Part shown: positions 7,460 through 16,898 of the stretch, piece after piece
How the letters are laid out: every line of letters starts with the position of its first letter
Position numbering within the stretch: position 1 is the first letter of the stretch
Source: Pseudacidobacterium ailaaui
GTDB lineage: Bacteria; Acidobacteriota; Terriglobia; Terriglobales; Acidobacteriaceae
DNA: 64,000 bases
Reading direction: 5' to 3'
Assembly (NCBI RefSeq): GCF_000688455.1
Contig: NZ_JIAL01000001.1
Location: 3,379,001-3,443,000 of the forward strand
Position numbers and translations under genes: made by a program
Notes under the pieces: model-generated
Seen by the model: the letters and a program-made list of their open reading frames with translations, nothing else
Told to the model about the DNA's origin: nothing
Databases searched by the model: none

Positions 7460-10285
7460 TTAATTCTTACGAGTGGTCTTTCCGGTACTTACCATGTTTG
7501 CAAAGATCCGGTAGGCACCCGGAACTCCTTCTGCCATCTGCCGATAGAGCGCATATGCAACGTAGATATAGACTCCTTTACCATAGCGGGCATAAAGCAG
7601 TCCGCCTTTCTGTGGGTCTTGCCCGGGATCATGGGTCTCTAAAAGTGCTGCGTAGCGTGGGTCCCAGGACTGCATGAAGTCGTGTCCGCGCTCCTCCACC
7701 CAGCCGTCAAAATCAGCTTGTGTAATGTGATTCGGCCAGGTCAGCAGAGGGTGGTCTGGATCGAGAATTGCTACCGCCGAGTTCTCGTCGACGACTTTCT
7801 CCTGCATGCTTCCAAGCGTGTATGGAAAGGGGCCATAGTTGTGGTCGAATTCCAGCCCGTTGTACTGGACGATCATGGTCCCGCCGTTCTTTACATACTC
7901 TAGAAGCCGCAGCGTCGCTGTCGCCAGCTCAGGCCGTGCTGCATAGGTCCGAATGCCCAGCACAATCGCGTTGTACTGGCCCAGATCGCCATACAGAACT
8001 TCATCTCTGGTCAGCAAGTGGGGCTGAACGCCGATTTGTTCAAGCGCCCGCGGAACTTCATCACCCGTGCCCATGATGTAGCCGACCTTCAACCCCGGAG
8101 CGACCTTCACATCAACAGCGCGGGCGCGATAGGTGGCCGAATGATAGTAATCATATGGGCGAAGCCCCGGATAGCCTACAGGCTGCACGCTTTCGCTGAA
8201 CTGCGCATTGCCACTTTGCGCAATGGCCTTGATGGTGTAACTGGCATCGCTGGTCAAGTGTGCGGGATGAACCATAAATGTAACAGTGACAGAATCATTT
8301 GCCTGAAGATGGAACTTCTGCACCCCAGGTTCGGCCGTCCAATCGGGAGGAAGGTCCAAGTGCAGTTCTCCATCGGCAGCATCCTGCTGCTCATTCGTAA
8401 GAGTCACATGCAGAGGAAAGGACTTTTCTTCCAACGGGATGACTCCAGCGCCAGTTTCAAAGCCCACAGAAATCTGTGGCAAAACGACTAAGGGCTGGTA
8501 GACCGCGCCTGTACCGTGCTCCCAGTGCACTGTTTGGACTACCTGACCGACACGCACTGGTACGCCTCGATAATCAAATTCGGCCCATCCTTCTACCGGA
8601 TATGGAGCAAGCGGACGGTTCAGCCACCGTTTGTCATCAATGTTGTAATAAGGCTGCTCTATCGAAGGGCGACTGAAATATGGCTTTGTAACCGAAGCAT
8701 TCCGCGGCACATGGACTTTGAAAAGAATGTCTGCTTCAGATGCACTGGAGGACAGAGGTCCTTCCTCACGCTCTACCGGCCAGTTTTCGCCATCGGGTGT
8801 TACGAGCCATGTCCTAGCAAGGCGCAGGTCTCCACCCGGCGTCCAGGGTTGCGCACTTGTAACGTGCAGGCGCACATGAAAATCCATACCAGGGGTCGCG
8901 TGGAGAAAGGTCATCTGCGCGGCAGATCCAAAGAATGGATTCTGGTCCGATTGCAGGTTCGGCGTTACCAGCGCATTCATCTGTAAACCAAGCGCCTCTG
9001 CCAATGCTGTATTGAACTGGGCCAGTTTAATCTGCAGCTCGTGGTCAATGTTTGCCTTGTCATCGGCATTTAAAGAACTGGCATCGACATCATGGACCAA
9101 TTGTTTTGTTCTAAGGTATCCATCATGCAGAGCAGGCAAAATCCTTGACGGGTCAGAGGGAACATAGGAGTAGAGCGCCTGCGTGACGGCAGCTTGGATC
9201 GCACGCAGTCCGTCCTTGAGGAATGGAGCGTCGCCGTGAGCCAGTGAGGCAATGCCCATCAGAGAGACGTCAATCCCGTCAAAAAAAGAGGATTCATGTT
9301 CGCTGGCCGGGACGCGAGAGCCATAGCGATGGTAGGCAACATTGAATGGGCCGGGCAGCGGTGGATTTCCTCCACCATTCTGGGACTTTTGCAGCGCCCA
9401 TCCTTCTCGCGCCATCTGCAGGTAAGAAAGTCCAAGCACCGGATCGAACGCACCCTCAGGAATTTCGACGCTGGCATCCGGAACATCATCCATCCATTGA
9501 CCGTTCACGTAATCGCGCAGATGGAGTGGAAAGGATTTTCCAGTCGCATAGTCAAACATGCGCTTGTTCGGGCCTTCTCCACGAATAGAAAATGAGGGTA
9601 CGCGTGCATAGACCTTCAGCGGGGTCCATGGACGCAGCCCTTCGGCAATCTGATCAGGAAACACATGGGGATCGCCGGCAGCCTTGAAGGCCTCCTGTGC
9701 CATCTCTCCGGCCACCTGATGATGACCATGACCATCTGTTACATTTCCAGTGAAAACAGATGTAAGCACCAGCGGCCGGTTGATGCGGATTGCGCGGACG
9801 ACATCATAAAGTACACGGTCATGGCCCCATTGCTGAAAGGCTTCTTCCATGGTTTTTGAAAAGCCGTAGTCGGCCACGCGCGTCCAGTACTGCTCTGTGC
9901 CGCTGTATTCATCGGCCCGCAGCAGTTCATTGGTGCGGATCAGGCCCAATGCATCATATGTCTCGCTGGACATCGCATTCTGGCCGCCCTCACCGCGCGT
10001 CAGCGTCAGCATCGCAACACGTGCACCGGCCCCACGTGATTCAAGCGTCAACATACCGCCGTCTTCATCATCCGGATGCGCCACGATCATCATCAGGCTG
10101 GCCCAGGTTTGCAATTTGCGCAATGTCTGCCACAGTCCGTCTGCACCCCGATCCTGCGGCAACGTGTCCGCATCGGGAGCCGCTGCGATTTGCGTGGCCC
10201 AGGGAAGATTCTGTGCCTGGGACGTAAGTGTGGCGGCAAGCACGAGAGTGGCAATCTGCTTGAGTCTTCTGCTGGCTGGCTGCAT
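7460..10285 (-). CDS. Large secreted PIG-L (LmbE-like) deacetylase-family protein
   Basis: A 941-residue protein with a signal peptide (IATLVLAATLTSQAQ, ~11-25), a PIG-L domain at about residues 60-290 with the zinc-binding AHPDDE (69-74) and the later HGHHQ motif (~168), a long middle region, a beta-sandwich near residues 640-720 (NEW3-like: LHLDLPPDW, then VTFMVHPAHLTSDASYTIKA) and a C-terminal alpha/beta region (VLGIRTYAARPEL, MIVQYNG) resembling a ThuA/GATase-like fold. PIG-L enzymes remove N-acetyl groups from amino sugars. The size and export signal separate it from the cytoplasmic bacillithiol deacetylase BshB. It is divergent from an APC permease, with only 85 bases between the two start codons. 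Confidence 0.85.
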   Translation of the reverse strand: MQPASRRLKQIATLVLAATLTSQAQNLPWATQIAAAPDADTLPQDRGADGLWQTLRKLQTWASLMMIVAHPDDEDGGMLTLESRGAGARVAMLTLTRGEGGQNAMSSETYDALGLIRTNELLRADEYSGTEQYWTRVADYGFSKTMEEAFQQWGHDRVLYDVVRAIRINRPLVLTSVFTGNVTDGHGHHQVAGEMAQEAFKAAGDPHVFPDQIAEGLRPWTPLKVYARVPSFSIRGEGPNKRMFDYATGKSFPLHLRDYVNGQWMDDVPDASVEIPEGAFDPVLGLSYLQMAREGWALQKSQNGGGNPPLPGPFNVAYHRYGSRVPASEHESSFFDGIDVSLMGIASLAHGDAPFLKDGLRAIQAAVTQALYSYVPSDPSRILPALHDGYLRTKQLVHDVDASSLNADDKANIDHELQIKLAQFNTALAEALGLQMNALVTPNLQSDQNPFFGSAAQMTFLHATPGMDFHVRLHVTSAQPWTPGGDLRLARTWLVTPDGENWPVEREEGPLSSSASEADILFKVHVPRNASVTKPYFSRPSIEQPYYNIDDKRWLNRPLAPYPVEGWAEFDYRGVPVRVGQVVQTVHWEHGTGAVYQPLVVLPQISVGFETGAGVIPLEEKSFPLHVTLTNEQQDAADGELHLDLPPDWTAEPGVQKFHLQANDSVTVTFMVHPAHLTSDASYTIKAIAQSGNAQFSESVQPVGYPGLRPYDYYHSATYRARAVDVKVAPGLKVGYIMGTGDEVPRALEQIGVQPHLLTRDEVLYGDLGQYNAIVLGIRTYAARPELATATLRLLEYVKNGGTMIVQYNGLEFDHNYGPFPYTLGSMQEKVVDENSAVAILDPDHPLLTWPNHITQADFDGWVEERGHDFMQSWDPRYAALLETHDPGQDPQKGGLLYARYGKGVYIYVAYALYRQMAEGVPGAYRIFANMVSTGKTTRKN

Positions 10286-10370
10286 CTAGTTGGCTAGTCT
10301 CCAGAAAGAACGGGAATGGCTACAGTGTACAATCCATCCACTGCATTGTTTTTTTGATGAAGATCAGACC

Positions 10371-11777
10371 ATGACGTCGCAACTGAAACGCCAGCTTGGG
10401 CTGGGTAACGCCATCTCGCTGAACATGATGAACATGATTGGCGTGGGACCGTTCATCACCCTGCCCCTTGTTGTGGCCGCAATGGGCGGACCACAAGCCA
10501 TGCTTGGCTGGATAATTGGGGCGGTGATCGCCGTTTGCGACGGCCTCGTCTGGGCCGAACTGGGAGCTGCGATGCCTGAGGCTGGCGGTTCGTATGCTTT
10601 TCTCAGGGAGATCTATGGGAGGGATGGCGCTGGGCGATGGATATCATTCTTATATATTTGGCAGCTTGGCTTCAGCGCGCCGCTCTCGATTGCATCCGGC
10701 TGCATCGGTCTGGCACAATACGCAGGCTATTTGTGGCCTGGGCTTAACCACACGTTGCCTTCTTTTTCTCGTCTTCCGTTGCCGGTTTTTTCTCATCTTC
10801 GCTGGTCAAGTGTTGTTGCAGCAGCCACGTGCCTGTTACTGCTTGTCCTTCTATATCGCAACCTCAATACTGTCACGCGCCTTGCCTGGGCTCTCTGGAC
10901 GGGCGTTCTGCTGACCATCGGATCGGTGATTTTCGCTGGCATGACGCACTTTCATCTTTCGCAACTCGCCATTGCTCCGGGGGCGTTCCATGGATCGCCA
11001 TCCTTTTTTCAGGGACTTGGCGCAGCCACACTGATTGCAACCTATGACTACTGGGGCTACTATAGTGTCTGCTTTCTAGGCGGTGAGGTCCGCAATCCGG
11101 GGAAAACCATCCCACGCGCTGTGTTGTTTTCAATTGCCATCGTTGCCGTGCTTTATCTGGCCATGAACATCAGTGTCCTGGGGGTCATTCCCTGGCAGGA
11201 ACTTGCCAAGCAAGGGGACGGACGATATGCGGTTGTCGCAATTCTGATGCAGAGAACATTCGGAGCAACAGTTGCGCGTATTTTCGCCTTGCTTGTGATG
11301 TGGACGGCTTTTGCATCGGTCTTCTCTCTGCTTCTGGCCTATTCACGTGCGCCTTACGCCGCGGCCCTGGACGGTAACTATTTCCGTTCCTTTGCAAGGT
11401 TGCATCCTCGTCACGGATTTCCAGATTTCTCTCTCCTGGCCCTTGGCATTGTCGCCGCAATCTTCTGCTTCTTCGATCTGTCGCGTGTCATTGCGGCATT
11501 GGTGGCCATTCGCATTCTTCTGCAATATGTTCTTCAGCAAGCGGGCGTGATTCTGCTGCGCATTCGCAGGCCAGACATGGAACGCCCTTTCCGTCTATGG
11601 CTCTATCCCCTGCCACCTTTGTTTGCTCTGGCTGGATTTCTTTTTATTCTCTTCTCGCGCCGAGATGCCATGCGTGAGTTCGTTTATGCGGGCCTGGTCG
11701 CCGCAACGGGAAGTATCCTCTATTTTGTACGCGCGTACCGACAAAACAAATGGCCATTTATCGGTCATCAGCCCTGA
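10371..11777 (+). CDS. APC-superfamily amino-acid permease
   Basis: A 468-residue polytopic membrane protein with about twelve helices. The first helix carries the broken-helix motif of the amino acid-polyamine-organocation family (ISLNMMNMIGVGPFITLPLVV), followed by W.GAVIAVCDGLVWAELGAAMPEAGGSYAFLRE, the usual TM2-TM3 signature. These proteins exchange or cotransport amino acids across the inner membrane. Start set at ATG 10371, where the family similarity begins; the frame extends upstream to 10290 but that part is not hydrophobic or conserved and would overlap the shared promoter region with the PIG-L gene. Substrate unknown. Confidence 0.88.
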   Translation: MTSQLKRQLGLGNAISLNMMNMIGVGPFITLPLVVAAMGGPQAMLGWIIGAVIAVCDGLVWAELGAAMPEAGGSYAFLREIYGRDGAGRWISFLYIWQLGFSAPLSIASGCIGLAQYAGYLWPGLNHTLPSFSRLPLPVFSHLRWSSVVAAATCLLLLVLLYRNLNTVTRLAWALWTGVLLTIGSVIFAGMTHFHLSQLAIAPGAFHGSPSFFQGLGAATLIATYDYWGYYSVCFLGGEVRNPGKTIPRAVLFSIAIVAVLYLAMNISVLGVIPWQELAKQGDGRYAVVAILMQRTFGATVARIFALLVMWTAFASVFSLLLAYSRAPYAAALDGNYFRSFARLHPRHGFPDFSLLALGIVAAIFCFFDLSRVIAALVAIRILLQYVLQQAGVILLRIRRPDMERPFRLWLYPLPPLFALAGFLFILFSRRDAMREFVYAGLVAATGSILYFVRAYRQNKWPFIGHQP

Positions 11778-11929
11778 ACCCTATTCTTCCATTGCGGCTG
11801 TTACCTTTTCCGTATTTTTTCATCCTAATGAGTGGGGCGGAGGTATTTTCTCACTTTTATGACATCCAAACATCCATACCAGGTGTGGGCCGCGTATTTT
11901 AGTCTGTTGGAAAGAAAGCAGGTCGCATA

Positions 11930-12871
11930 ATGCTCATCCGCAAGCCAAACGATATTCCTTCCTCCGAAATTACACCTAAGTCCGTATATCTGAACCGTCG
12001 GCAGTTTCTTGCCTCAGCGGCAATCGCTGCGGGCGGGGCCATGCTTTCGAAAGCCCACGCCGAAACGACAAAACTCAATACCGTCAAAAGTGCATATACC
12101 GTCCCCGGAGAAGACCTGACACCCTACGACTACATCACGCACTACAACAACTTTTACGAATTCGGCGTGGAAAAGAGCGACCCCGCAAAGAATGCCTGGC
12201 GCCTGCAGACCCGTCCATGGACTGTGACTGTGGAAGGGCTGGTCAACAAGCCAAAAACTTTTGATATTGATACATTGCTGAAACTCCGCCCGCTCGAAGA
12301 TCGGGTTTATCGGTTTCGATGCGTAGAAGCCTGGAGTATGGTCATTCCATGGGTCGGCTATTCATTTTCTGAACTCATTCAACAATGCGAGCCCTTAAGC
12401 AAGGCAAAATACGTGCAGTTTCTTTCTTTGGCCGACCGCAAACAGATGCCCGGACTCAGCCAGTCGTCTATTGACTGGCCCTATTCTGAGGGACTGCGCA
12501 TGGATGAGGCCATGCACCCACTCACGCTGCTCACATTTGGCTTGTACGGTGAAATCCTTCCCAACCAGGATGGCGCACCCGTACGCATTGTTGTTCCGTG
12601 GAAATATGGCTTTAAGTCTGCGAAATCCATTGTGAAAATCCGTTTTGTGGAGAAACAACCTCACACGGCCTGGAACGATGAGGCGCCAAATGAATACGGA
12701 TTTTATTCCAACGTGAATCCTAACGTAGACCATCCGCGCTGGAGCCAGAAATACGAACGCCGTATTGGAGCGCCCATTTTCAAACAGCGCCGCCCGACAT
12801 TGATGTTCAATGGGTATGCCGATCAGGTAGCCAGTCTCTATAACGGAATGGACTTAAGAAAGTATTATTAA
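11930..12871 (+). CDS. msrP: Protein-methionine-sulfoxide reductase, molybdopterin subunit MsrP
   Basis: A 313-residue YedY-family enzyme that repairs oxidised methionine in periplasmic proteins using a molybdopterin cofactor. A Tat signal ([16 protein letters not shown], ~22-37) precedes the oxidoreductase molybdopterin-binding domain. The Mo-ligating cysteine is in [11 protein letters not shown] (residue ~131), and the block [23 protein letters not shown] is diagnostic. Its heme partner msrQ follows 67 bases downstream on the same strand, the usual arrangement. Electrons would come from the quinone pool through MsrQ. Confidence 0.96.
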   Translation: MLIRKPNDIPSSEITPKSVYLNRRQFLASAAIAAGGAMLSKAHAETTKLNTVKSAYTVPGEDLTPYDYITHYNNFYEFGVEKSDPAKNAWRLQTRPWTVTVEGLVNKPKTFDIDTLLKLRPLEDRVYRFRCVEAWSMVIPWVGYSFSELIQQCEPLSKAKYVQFLSLADRKQMPGLSQSSIDWPYSEGLRMDEAMHPLTLLTFGLYGEILPNQDGAPVRIVVPWKYGFKSAKSIVKIRFVEKQPHTAWNDEAPNEYGFYSNVNPNVDHPRWSQKYERRIGAPIFKQRRPTLMFNGYADQVASLYNGMDLRKYY

Positions 12872-12938
12872 GTACGGGCCAAGTGGAAGATTTTATTGAG
12901 AAACCAGGAGCCGGCCTCACGCCAGAAGATCCCTTAAC

Positions 12939-13592
12939 ATGTCAAACCGCTTCATTATCTTTCTGAAGGTATGTGTTCACGTTGCCTGCCTTGCTCCCAT
13001 AACGTGGCTCGTCATCCAGTTCTGGCGGGCAAGCACAACTGCACCGGATGCCCTGGGTCCTGATCCCATTGCAGCGGTCACGTTTTTTACGGGAAAAGGC
13101 ACGTTACGCCTTCTGGTGCTCACGCTGGCCATTACTCCTGTGCGCCGGCTCATTTCGAAACTTGGCTGGACGATCCGTTTCCGCCGGATGCTCGGACTTT
13201 ATGCCTTCTTTTACGCCTGCCTGCATCTGCTGACCTATGTCTGGCTTTATTCCAATTTCAGCCTGAGCGCGATGGTCAGCGACATCAGTCAGCGGAGGTT
13301 TATCACCGCTGGACTTACCGCCTGGCTGCTCATGCTGCCGCTCGCTTTGACCTCTACCGCCTGGGCCATTCGCAAGCTGGGAGGCAAACGCTGGCGTGCG
13401 CTGCATAGCCTGGTATATTTTGCAGCCATTGCCGGGACTGTGCACTACTGGTGGGGGGTAAAGACTGGCGTAAAGACGCCACTGAAGATCACTATCGTGC
13501 TGGCAACCCTGCTGTTCTCCAGAATCGTCTTCCGGTTGATTACCCCAAAATATAAGCCAAAACCGCAAATGAGGCAGCCTGCGCAACTCTAG
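12939..13592 (+). CDS. msrQ: Heme-binding membrane subunit MsrQ
   Basis: A 217-residue YedZ-type membrane protein with about six helices and the ferric-reductase-like heme-binding core: RRMLGLYAFFYACLHLLTYVW, RFITAGLTAWLLMLPLALTS and RWRALHSLVYFAAIAGTVHYWW, with histidines at the expected helix positions (CLHL, ALHS, VHYWW). It passes electrons from quinones to MsrP. Placement directly after msrP supports the call. Length and topology are typical. Confidence 0.95.
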   Translation: MSNRFIIFLKVCVHVACLAPITWLVIQFWRASTTAPDALGPDPIAAVTFFTGKGTLRLLVLTLAITPVRRLISKLGWTIRFRRMLGLYAFFYACLHLLTYVWLYSNFSLSAMVSDISQRRFITAGLTAWLLMLPLALTSTAWAIRKLGGKRWRALHSLVYFAAIAGTVHYWWGVKTGVKTPLKITIVLATLLFSRIVFRLITPKYKPKPQMRQPAQL

Positions 13593-13631
13593 GAGAGAAA
13601 TTGCTGTCTACAGAAGTGTCAGGAGAAAGTC

Positions 13632-15629
13632 ATGCTGCACACCTCTGCCTTACTGCGGACCCTCGCTTCAGCGCTTCTTCCCTGTAGCCTTCTGTTCGCA
13701 CAAAGCACGTCACATCATAGATCGACAACAAAAACGGAGTCTTTTCGTCCGCTCAGCAACCAGGAAAAAGCCCAGCACATCCTGGAGCGTTTTACCTTCG
13801 GCCCCCGCCCAGGAGAAGTAGCGGCCGTAACAAAGCAAGGCTGGGATGCATGGTTTGAGCAGCAACTGAATCCTGACACGATTCCTGACACAGAGTTGGA
13901 CAAGCGGCTGGATGCATATCCGGCACTCAAGATGAGTCCTTCAGAAATCGCAGCCAGCTTCCCTGATGCACAGGCCCTGCGCCAGATTGAGATGGGCAAA
14001 CGCGCCATGCCCCAGGACCCTGTCCTGACCGGAGCCTTTGAAGTGGCACTGGCAAAGTATGACGAGCAACAGGCAAAAAAGAACGACAATCAGGCACCGC
14101 CACCCATCGACCTCCCGCAGCAGTCGCAGCAAAACAAACAGGAACAGCTTGCTTCTGCTCAGATGCTCGCCAGCCAGGTCCTTGGCTACCCCAAAAATAT
14201 GCGCATGCAGGCGATCATGAAGCTTCCGGTGGAACAGCGGATTGTTCTGTGCCGCAATATTGCTGAACCGCAGCGCAGCCTCTTGCTCAATGATTTCACC
14301 CCCCGCGAGCGCGAGATCTTCTACATGATGGCGGGCGGTGGAGGTGGCGGCCTCGGCGTTGTCCAGAATGAAATGATGCAGGCAAAGGTCCTACGCGCCA
14401 TTCTGAGTGAGCGTCAGCTCCAGGAAGTGATGACGGACTTCTGGTTCAATCACTTCAATGTCTTCATGCACAAGAATGGCTTTGAGACATACTATCTGCC
14501 TGATTACGAGCGGAACGTCATCCGTGCACATGCACTCGGTAAATTTAAAGATCTTCTTCTGGCCACAGCCGAGCATCCTGCAATGCTTGACTACCTGGAC
14601 AACTGGACCAGCATCGGCCCGGATTCTGCTGCTGCAGAAAAGTCGAGACCAGGGAAGAAGCAGGCCGACCGCGGCCTGAATGAAAACTATGGCCGCGAAG
14701 TCATGGAGCTTCACACTGTAAGCGTAAATGGAGGATATACACAAACCGACGTCACCAATCTGGCAAAGATATTCACAGGATGGACGATCGATCACCCGCA
14801 GCTTGGCGGCCCTTTTGTATTTGATGAACGCAGACACGAACCAGGCCCCAAGAAATGGTTCGGCCATACTGTGAAAGAAGATGGTTTCAACGAAGGAGTA
14901 CAAGCGCTCATGTGGCTGGCCGCACAGCCGCAAACAGCGCACTTTATTAGCTACAAGCTCGCGCAGCGCTTTGTTGCTGATGATCCACCGCCAACGCTGG
15001 TAGACCGCATGGCCAGGACATTTCTTTCTTCCGACGGAGACATTCGAGAAGTCCTGCGCACCATGGTGCATTCCCCCGAGTTCTGGTCACGTACCAACTA
15101 TCGCAATAAAGTAAAAACGCCGCTGGAGTTCGTTGCCTCTGCCTTTCGTGCCACCGATACAAACCCGACCAATCCTGGTGCCTTGGTCACAGTGATTGCA
15201 CGAATGGGTGAGCCGCTCTACCAGATGCAGCCGCCTACCGGTTATCCAATGACAGCCGACCATTGGATGAACTCCGCTGCCCTCGTAGACAGGCTGAATT
15301 TTTCGATGGCGCTTGCAGACAACAGGCTCGGAGGTATGAAGTTTGATGCACCACACCTGCTTGCAGAAGGAATGCTGACGGCACCAGCGATCTCATCGGA
15401 ATCAGCACATACGGAATCTGTTTCATTGACAGCCACTCCGCCCCCCGCAAATGGCCAGGACGAGGCACTCTCTCTCATGGAGCAACTCCTGGTTGCGGGC
15501 GATGTCTCTTCAAAAACCACCGCAGTCATCAAACAGCAGCTCGCTCAGACCCAGGTAAAGGACCCGATCCAATTGCTTGACACAATGACAGCACTCATCC
15601 TCGGTTCGCCCGAGTTCCAGATGCGCTAA
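13632..15629 (+). CDS. DUF1800 family protein
   Basis: A 665-residue secreted protein with a signal peptide (ALLRTLASALLPCSLLFAQS) and DUF1800 features: AQHILERFTFGPRPGEV near the start, LRAILSERQLQEVMTDFWFNHFNVF, NENYGREVMELHTVSVNGGYTQTDV and the C-terminal MTALILGSPEFQMR. A strong AGGAGA precedes the ATG by five bases. The biochemical role of DUF1800 is not known to me. These genes commonly pair with a DUF1501 gene; none follows here, because the next gene is on the other strand. Confidence 0.92.
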   Translation: MLHTSALLRTLASALLPCSLLFAQSTSHHRSTTKTESFRPLSNQEKAQHILERFTFGPRPGEVAAVTKQGWDAWFEQQLNPDTIPDTELDKRLDAYPALKMSPSEIAASFPDAQALRQIEMGKRAMPQDPVLTGAFEVALAKYDEQQAKKNDNQAPPPIDLPQQSQQNKQEQLASAQMLASQVLGYPKNMRMQAIMKLPVEQRIVLCRNIAEPQRSLLLNDFTPREREIFYMMAGGGGGGLGVVQNEMMQAKVLRAILSERQLQEVMTDFWFNHFNVFMHKNGFETYYLPDYERNVIRAHALGKFKDLLLATAEHPAMLDYLDNWTSIGPDSAAAEKSRPGKKQADRGLNENYGREVMELHTVSVNGGYTQTDVTNLAKIFTGWTIDHPQLGGPFVFDERRHEPGPKKWFGHTVKEDGFNEGVQALMWLAAQPQTAHFISYKLAQRFVADDPPPTLVDRMARTFLSSDGDIREVLRTMVHSPEFWSRTNYRNKVKTPLEFVASAFRATDTNPTNPGALVTVIARMGEPLYQMQPPTGYPMTADHWMNSAALVDRLNFSMALADNRLGGMKFDAPHLLAEGMLTAPAISSESAHTESVSLTATPPPANGQDEALSLMEQLLVAGDVSSKTTAVIKQQLAQTQVKDPIQLLDTMTALILGSPEFQMR

Positions 15630-15739
15630 GGTAGCTTGGATTGATTGGGTGACCGCCGGGAGCTATCGGGGCACAGCGATGTATAGCAGCTTCACCAGCG
15701 CACATCATCAAAGCGCATTCGGGTCAAGCGATGGGAAAG

Positions 15740-16765
15740 TCACTTATCGTTGTTCGCGGCGAAAATGCCCCGCAAAACCTGGGGCCGAACAAGGGTATCC
15801 GGATCTGCGATGCCGAACATACGCTGCAGATCAGACTCGCGAAACTCCCGGTATTTGAGTCTGGGAGTGAGTTTGAAAACGTAGAAACATTTCTCACTGC
15901 CCAGCTGCGACTCCGCAGTTGGACCAAATCCTTCTGAACTGAACGTCAGCTCGATGGCGACAGCTTCGGCATCGGCATTGACGGCGATGCGGCCGAGGTC
16001 CGTCGACATCTCTTGAGGGTCGCACGAGGCATTGTGTACACGGCACCAATCGTAATCCCGAAGTGCTGCGAGGCGCTGCTGGAACTCTTTCCGCAAACGG
16101 TCGTTCGCGGGCGGGAACAGGTTGCGTTCGCGGCCAGTAGCAGGGTCAAGCAACGCCAAGCGTAATGGATGAGTGGGGGCGAAGTGGACCTCGCTCCGCT
16201 CGAAAAGAATTTCAGAACCGAGCGCCGCGATTTTCCAGCCACTGAACGCTGAAACCAGCTTCAGGTTGGAAGCCAAAATGATCGTGCATTCTGCCGAGGG
16301 CGAAAGATGAGTACCTATTAGGAGCAAACCTGCCGCTGTGCTGATCGACGCGGAGCCGAAGCAGTCCTCCACCATCGGCTTCTGGCCGGGAGTCAAACCG
16401 GCCGTAAAAGGCACATTCACTTCTCCTTCGTTAAATTCGCGGCGATACCACTGCCGCGCAGTCTTGTCATAGCGGAGCACATGGAGTGGAGGTGTGAGGA
16501 AGTCGGTGCCGTTGTACTGGTAGTAAGCAATGACAAACTGCGAAGGTTCATTGAGAACTCCATATGAAGTAATTGTCGTGGCCGTGTCTACATCGGGCGG
16601 TGAGAAAGGAAGGGAGTTCTGATGCAGAACTTCGGCAAGCGTAGGCCAACCAGACCGTTGGGCTGAGCACAGTTCTGGTGTGATGAATAATGTGCAGGCA
16701 ACAACCAGTGCAGTCAATTTTGCCAAGCCGACCCCCAACGAGCGGGATTCCAGCATGATCCCCAT
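15740..16765 (-). CDS. Unrecognised secreted protein
   Basis: About 341 residues. An N-terminal hydrophobic segment (LAKLTALVVACTLFITPELCSAQ) looks like a signal peptide. The mature part has no motif I can name; it holds several cysteines (VEDCFGSAS, SAECTI, DWCRVHNASCDP, EKCFYV) that could form disulfides outside the cytoplasm, and a regular alternation of short beta-like segments. The start is uncertain: ATG at 16765 or 16756 both lead into the signal peptide, while the open frame runs further to 16846 without a ribosome site. It lies between DUF1800 and a nucleoside hydrolase, pointing the same way as the latter with a 133-base gap. Confidence 0.65.
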   Translation of the reverse strand: MGIMLESRSLGVGLAKLTALVVACTLFITPELCSAQRSGWPTLAEVLHQNSLPFSPPDVDTATTITSYGVLNEPSQFVIAYYQYNGTDFLTPPLHVLRYDKTARQWYRREFNEGEVNVPFTAGLTPGQKPMVEDCFGSASISTAAGLLLIGTHLSPSAECTIILASNLKLVSAFSGWKIAALGSEILFERSEVHFAPTHPLRLALLDPATGRERNLFPPANDRLRKEFQQRLAALRDYDWCRVHNASCDPQEMSTDLGRIAVNADAEAVAIELTFSSEGFGPTAESQLGSEKCFYVFKLTPRLKYREFRESDLQRMFGIADPDTLVRPQVLRGIFAANNDK

Positions 16766-16898
16766 TATGCAGCGGGCCGCTCGGCGGAGACAACTGAACA
16801 AAACACAGTTGGCCGTTGGCTGCAAGTTGCACGACCGGTAAGACACAGAACGCCTTTGGGCCTGTTCCTAGCAGGAATATCAAGTTTCCCTTGAAGGA

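Noticed and set aside
7460-10285. BshB, the bacillithiol deacetylase, to go with BshC
   Set aside because: The protein has a signal peptide and is four times the size of BshB, which works in the cytoplasm.
14391-15071. 226-codon minus-strand frame inside DUF1800
   Set aside because: No ribosome site, no recognisable domain; the plus strand carries conserved DUF1800 blocks over the same bases.
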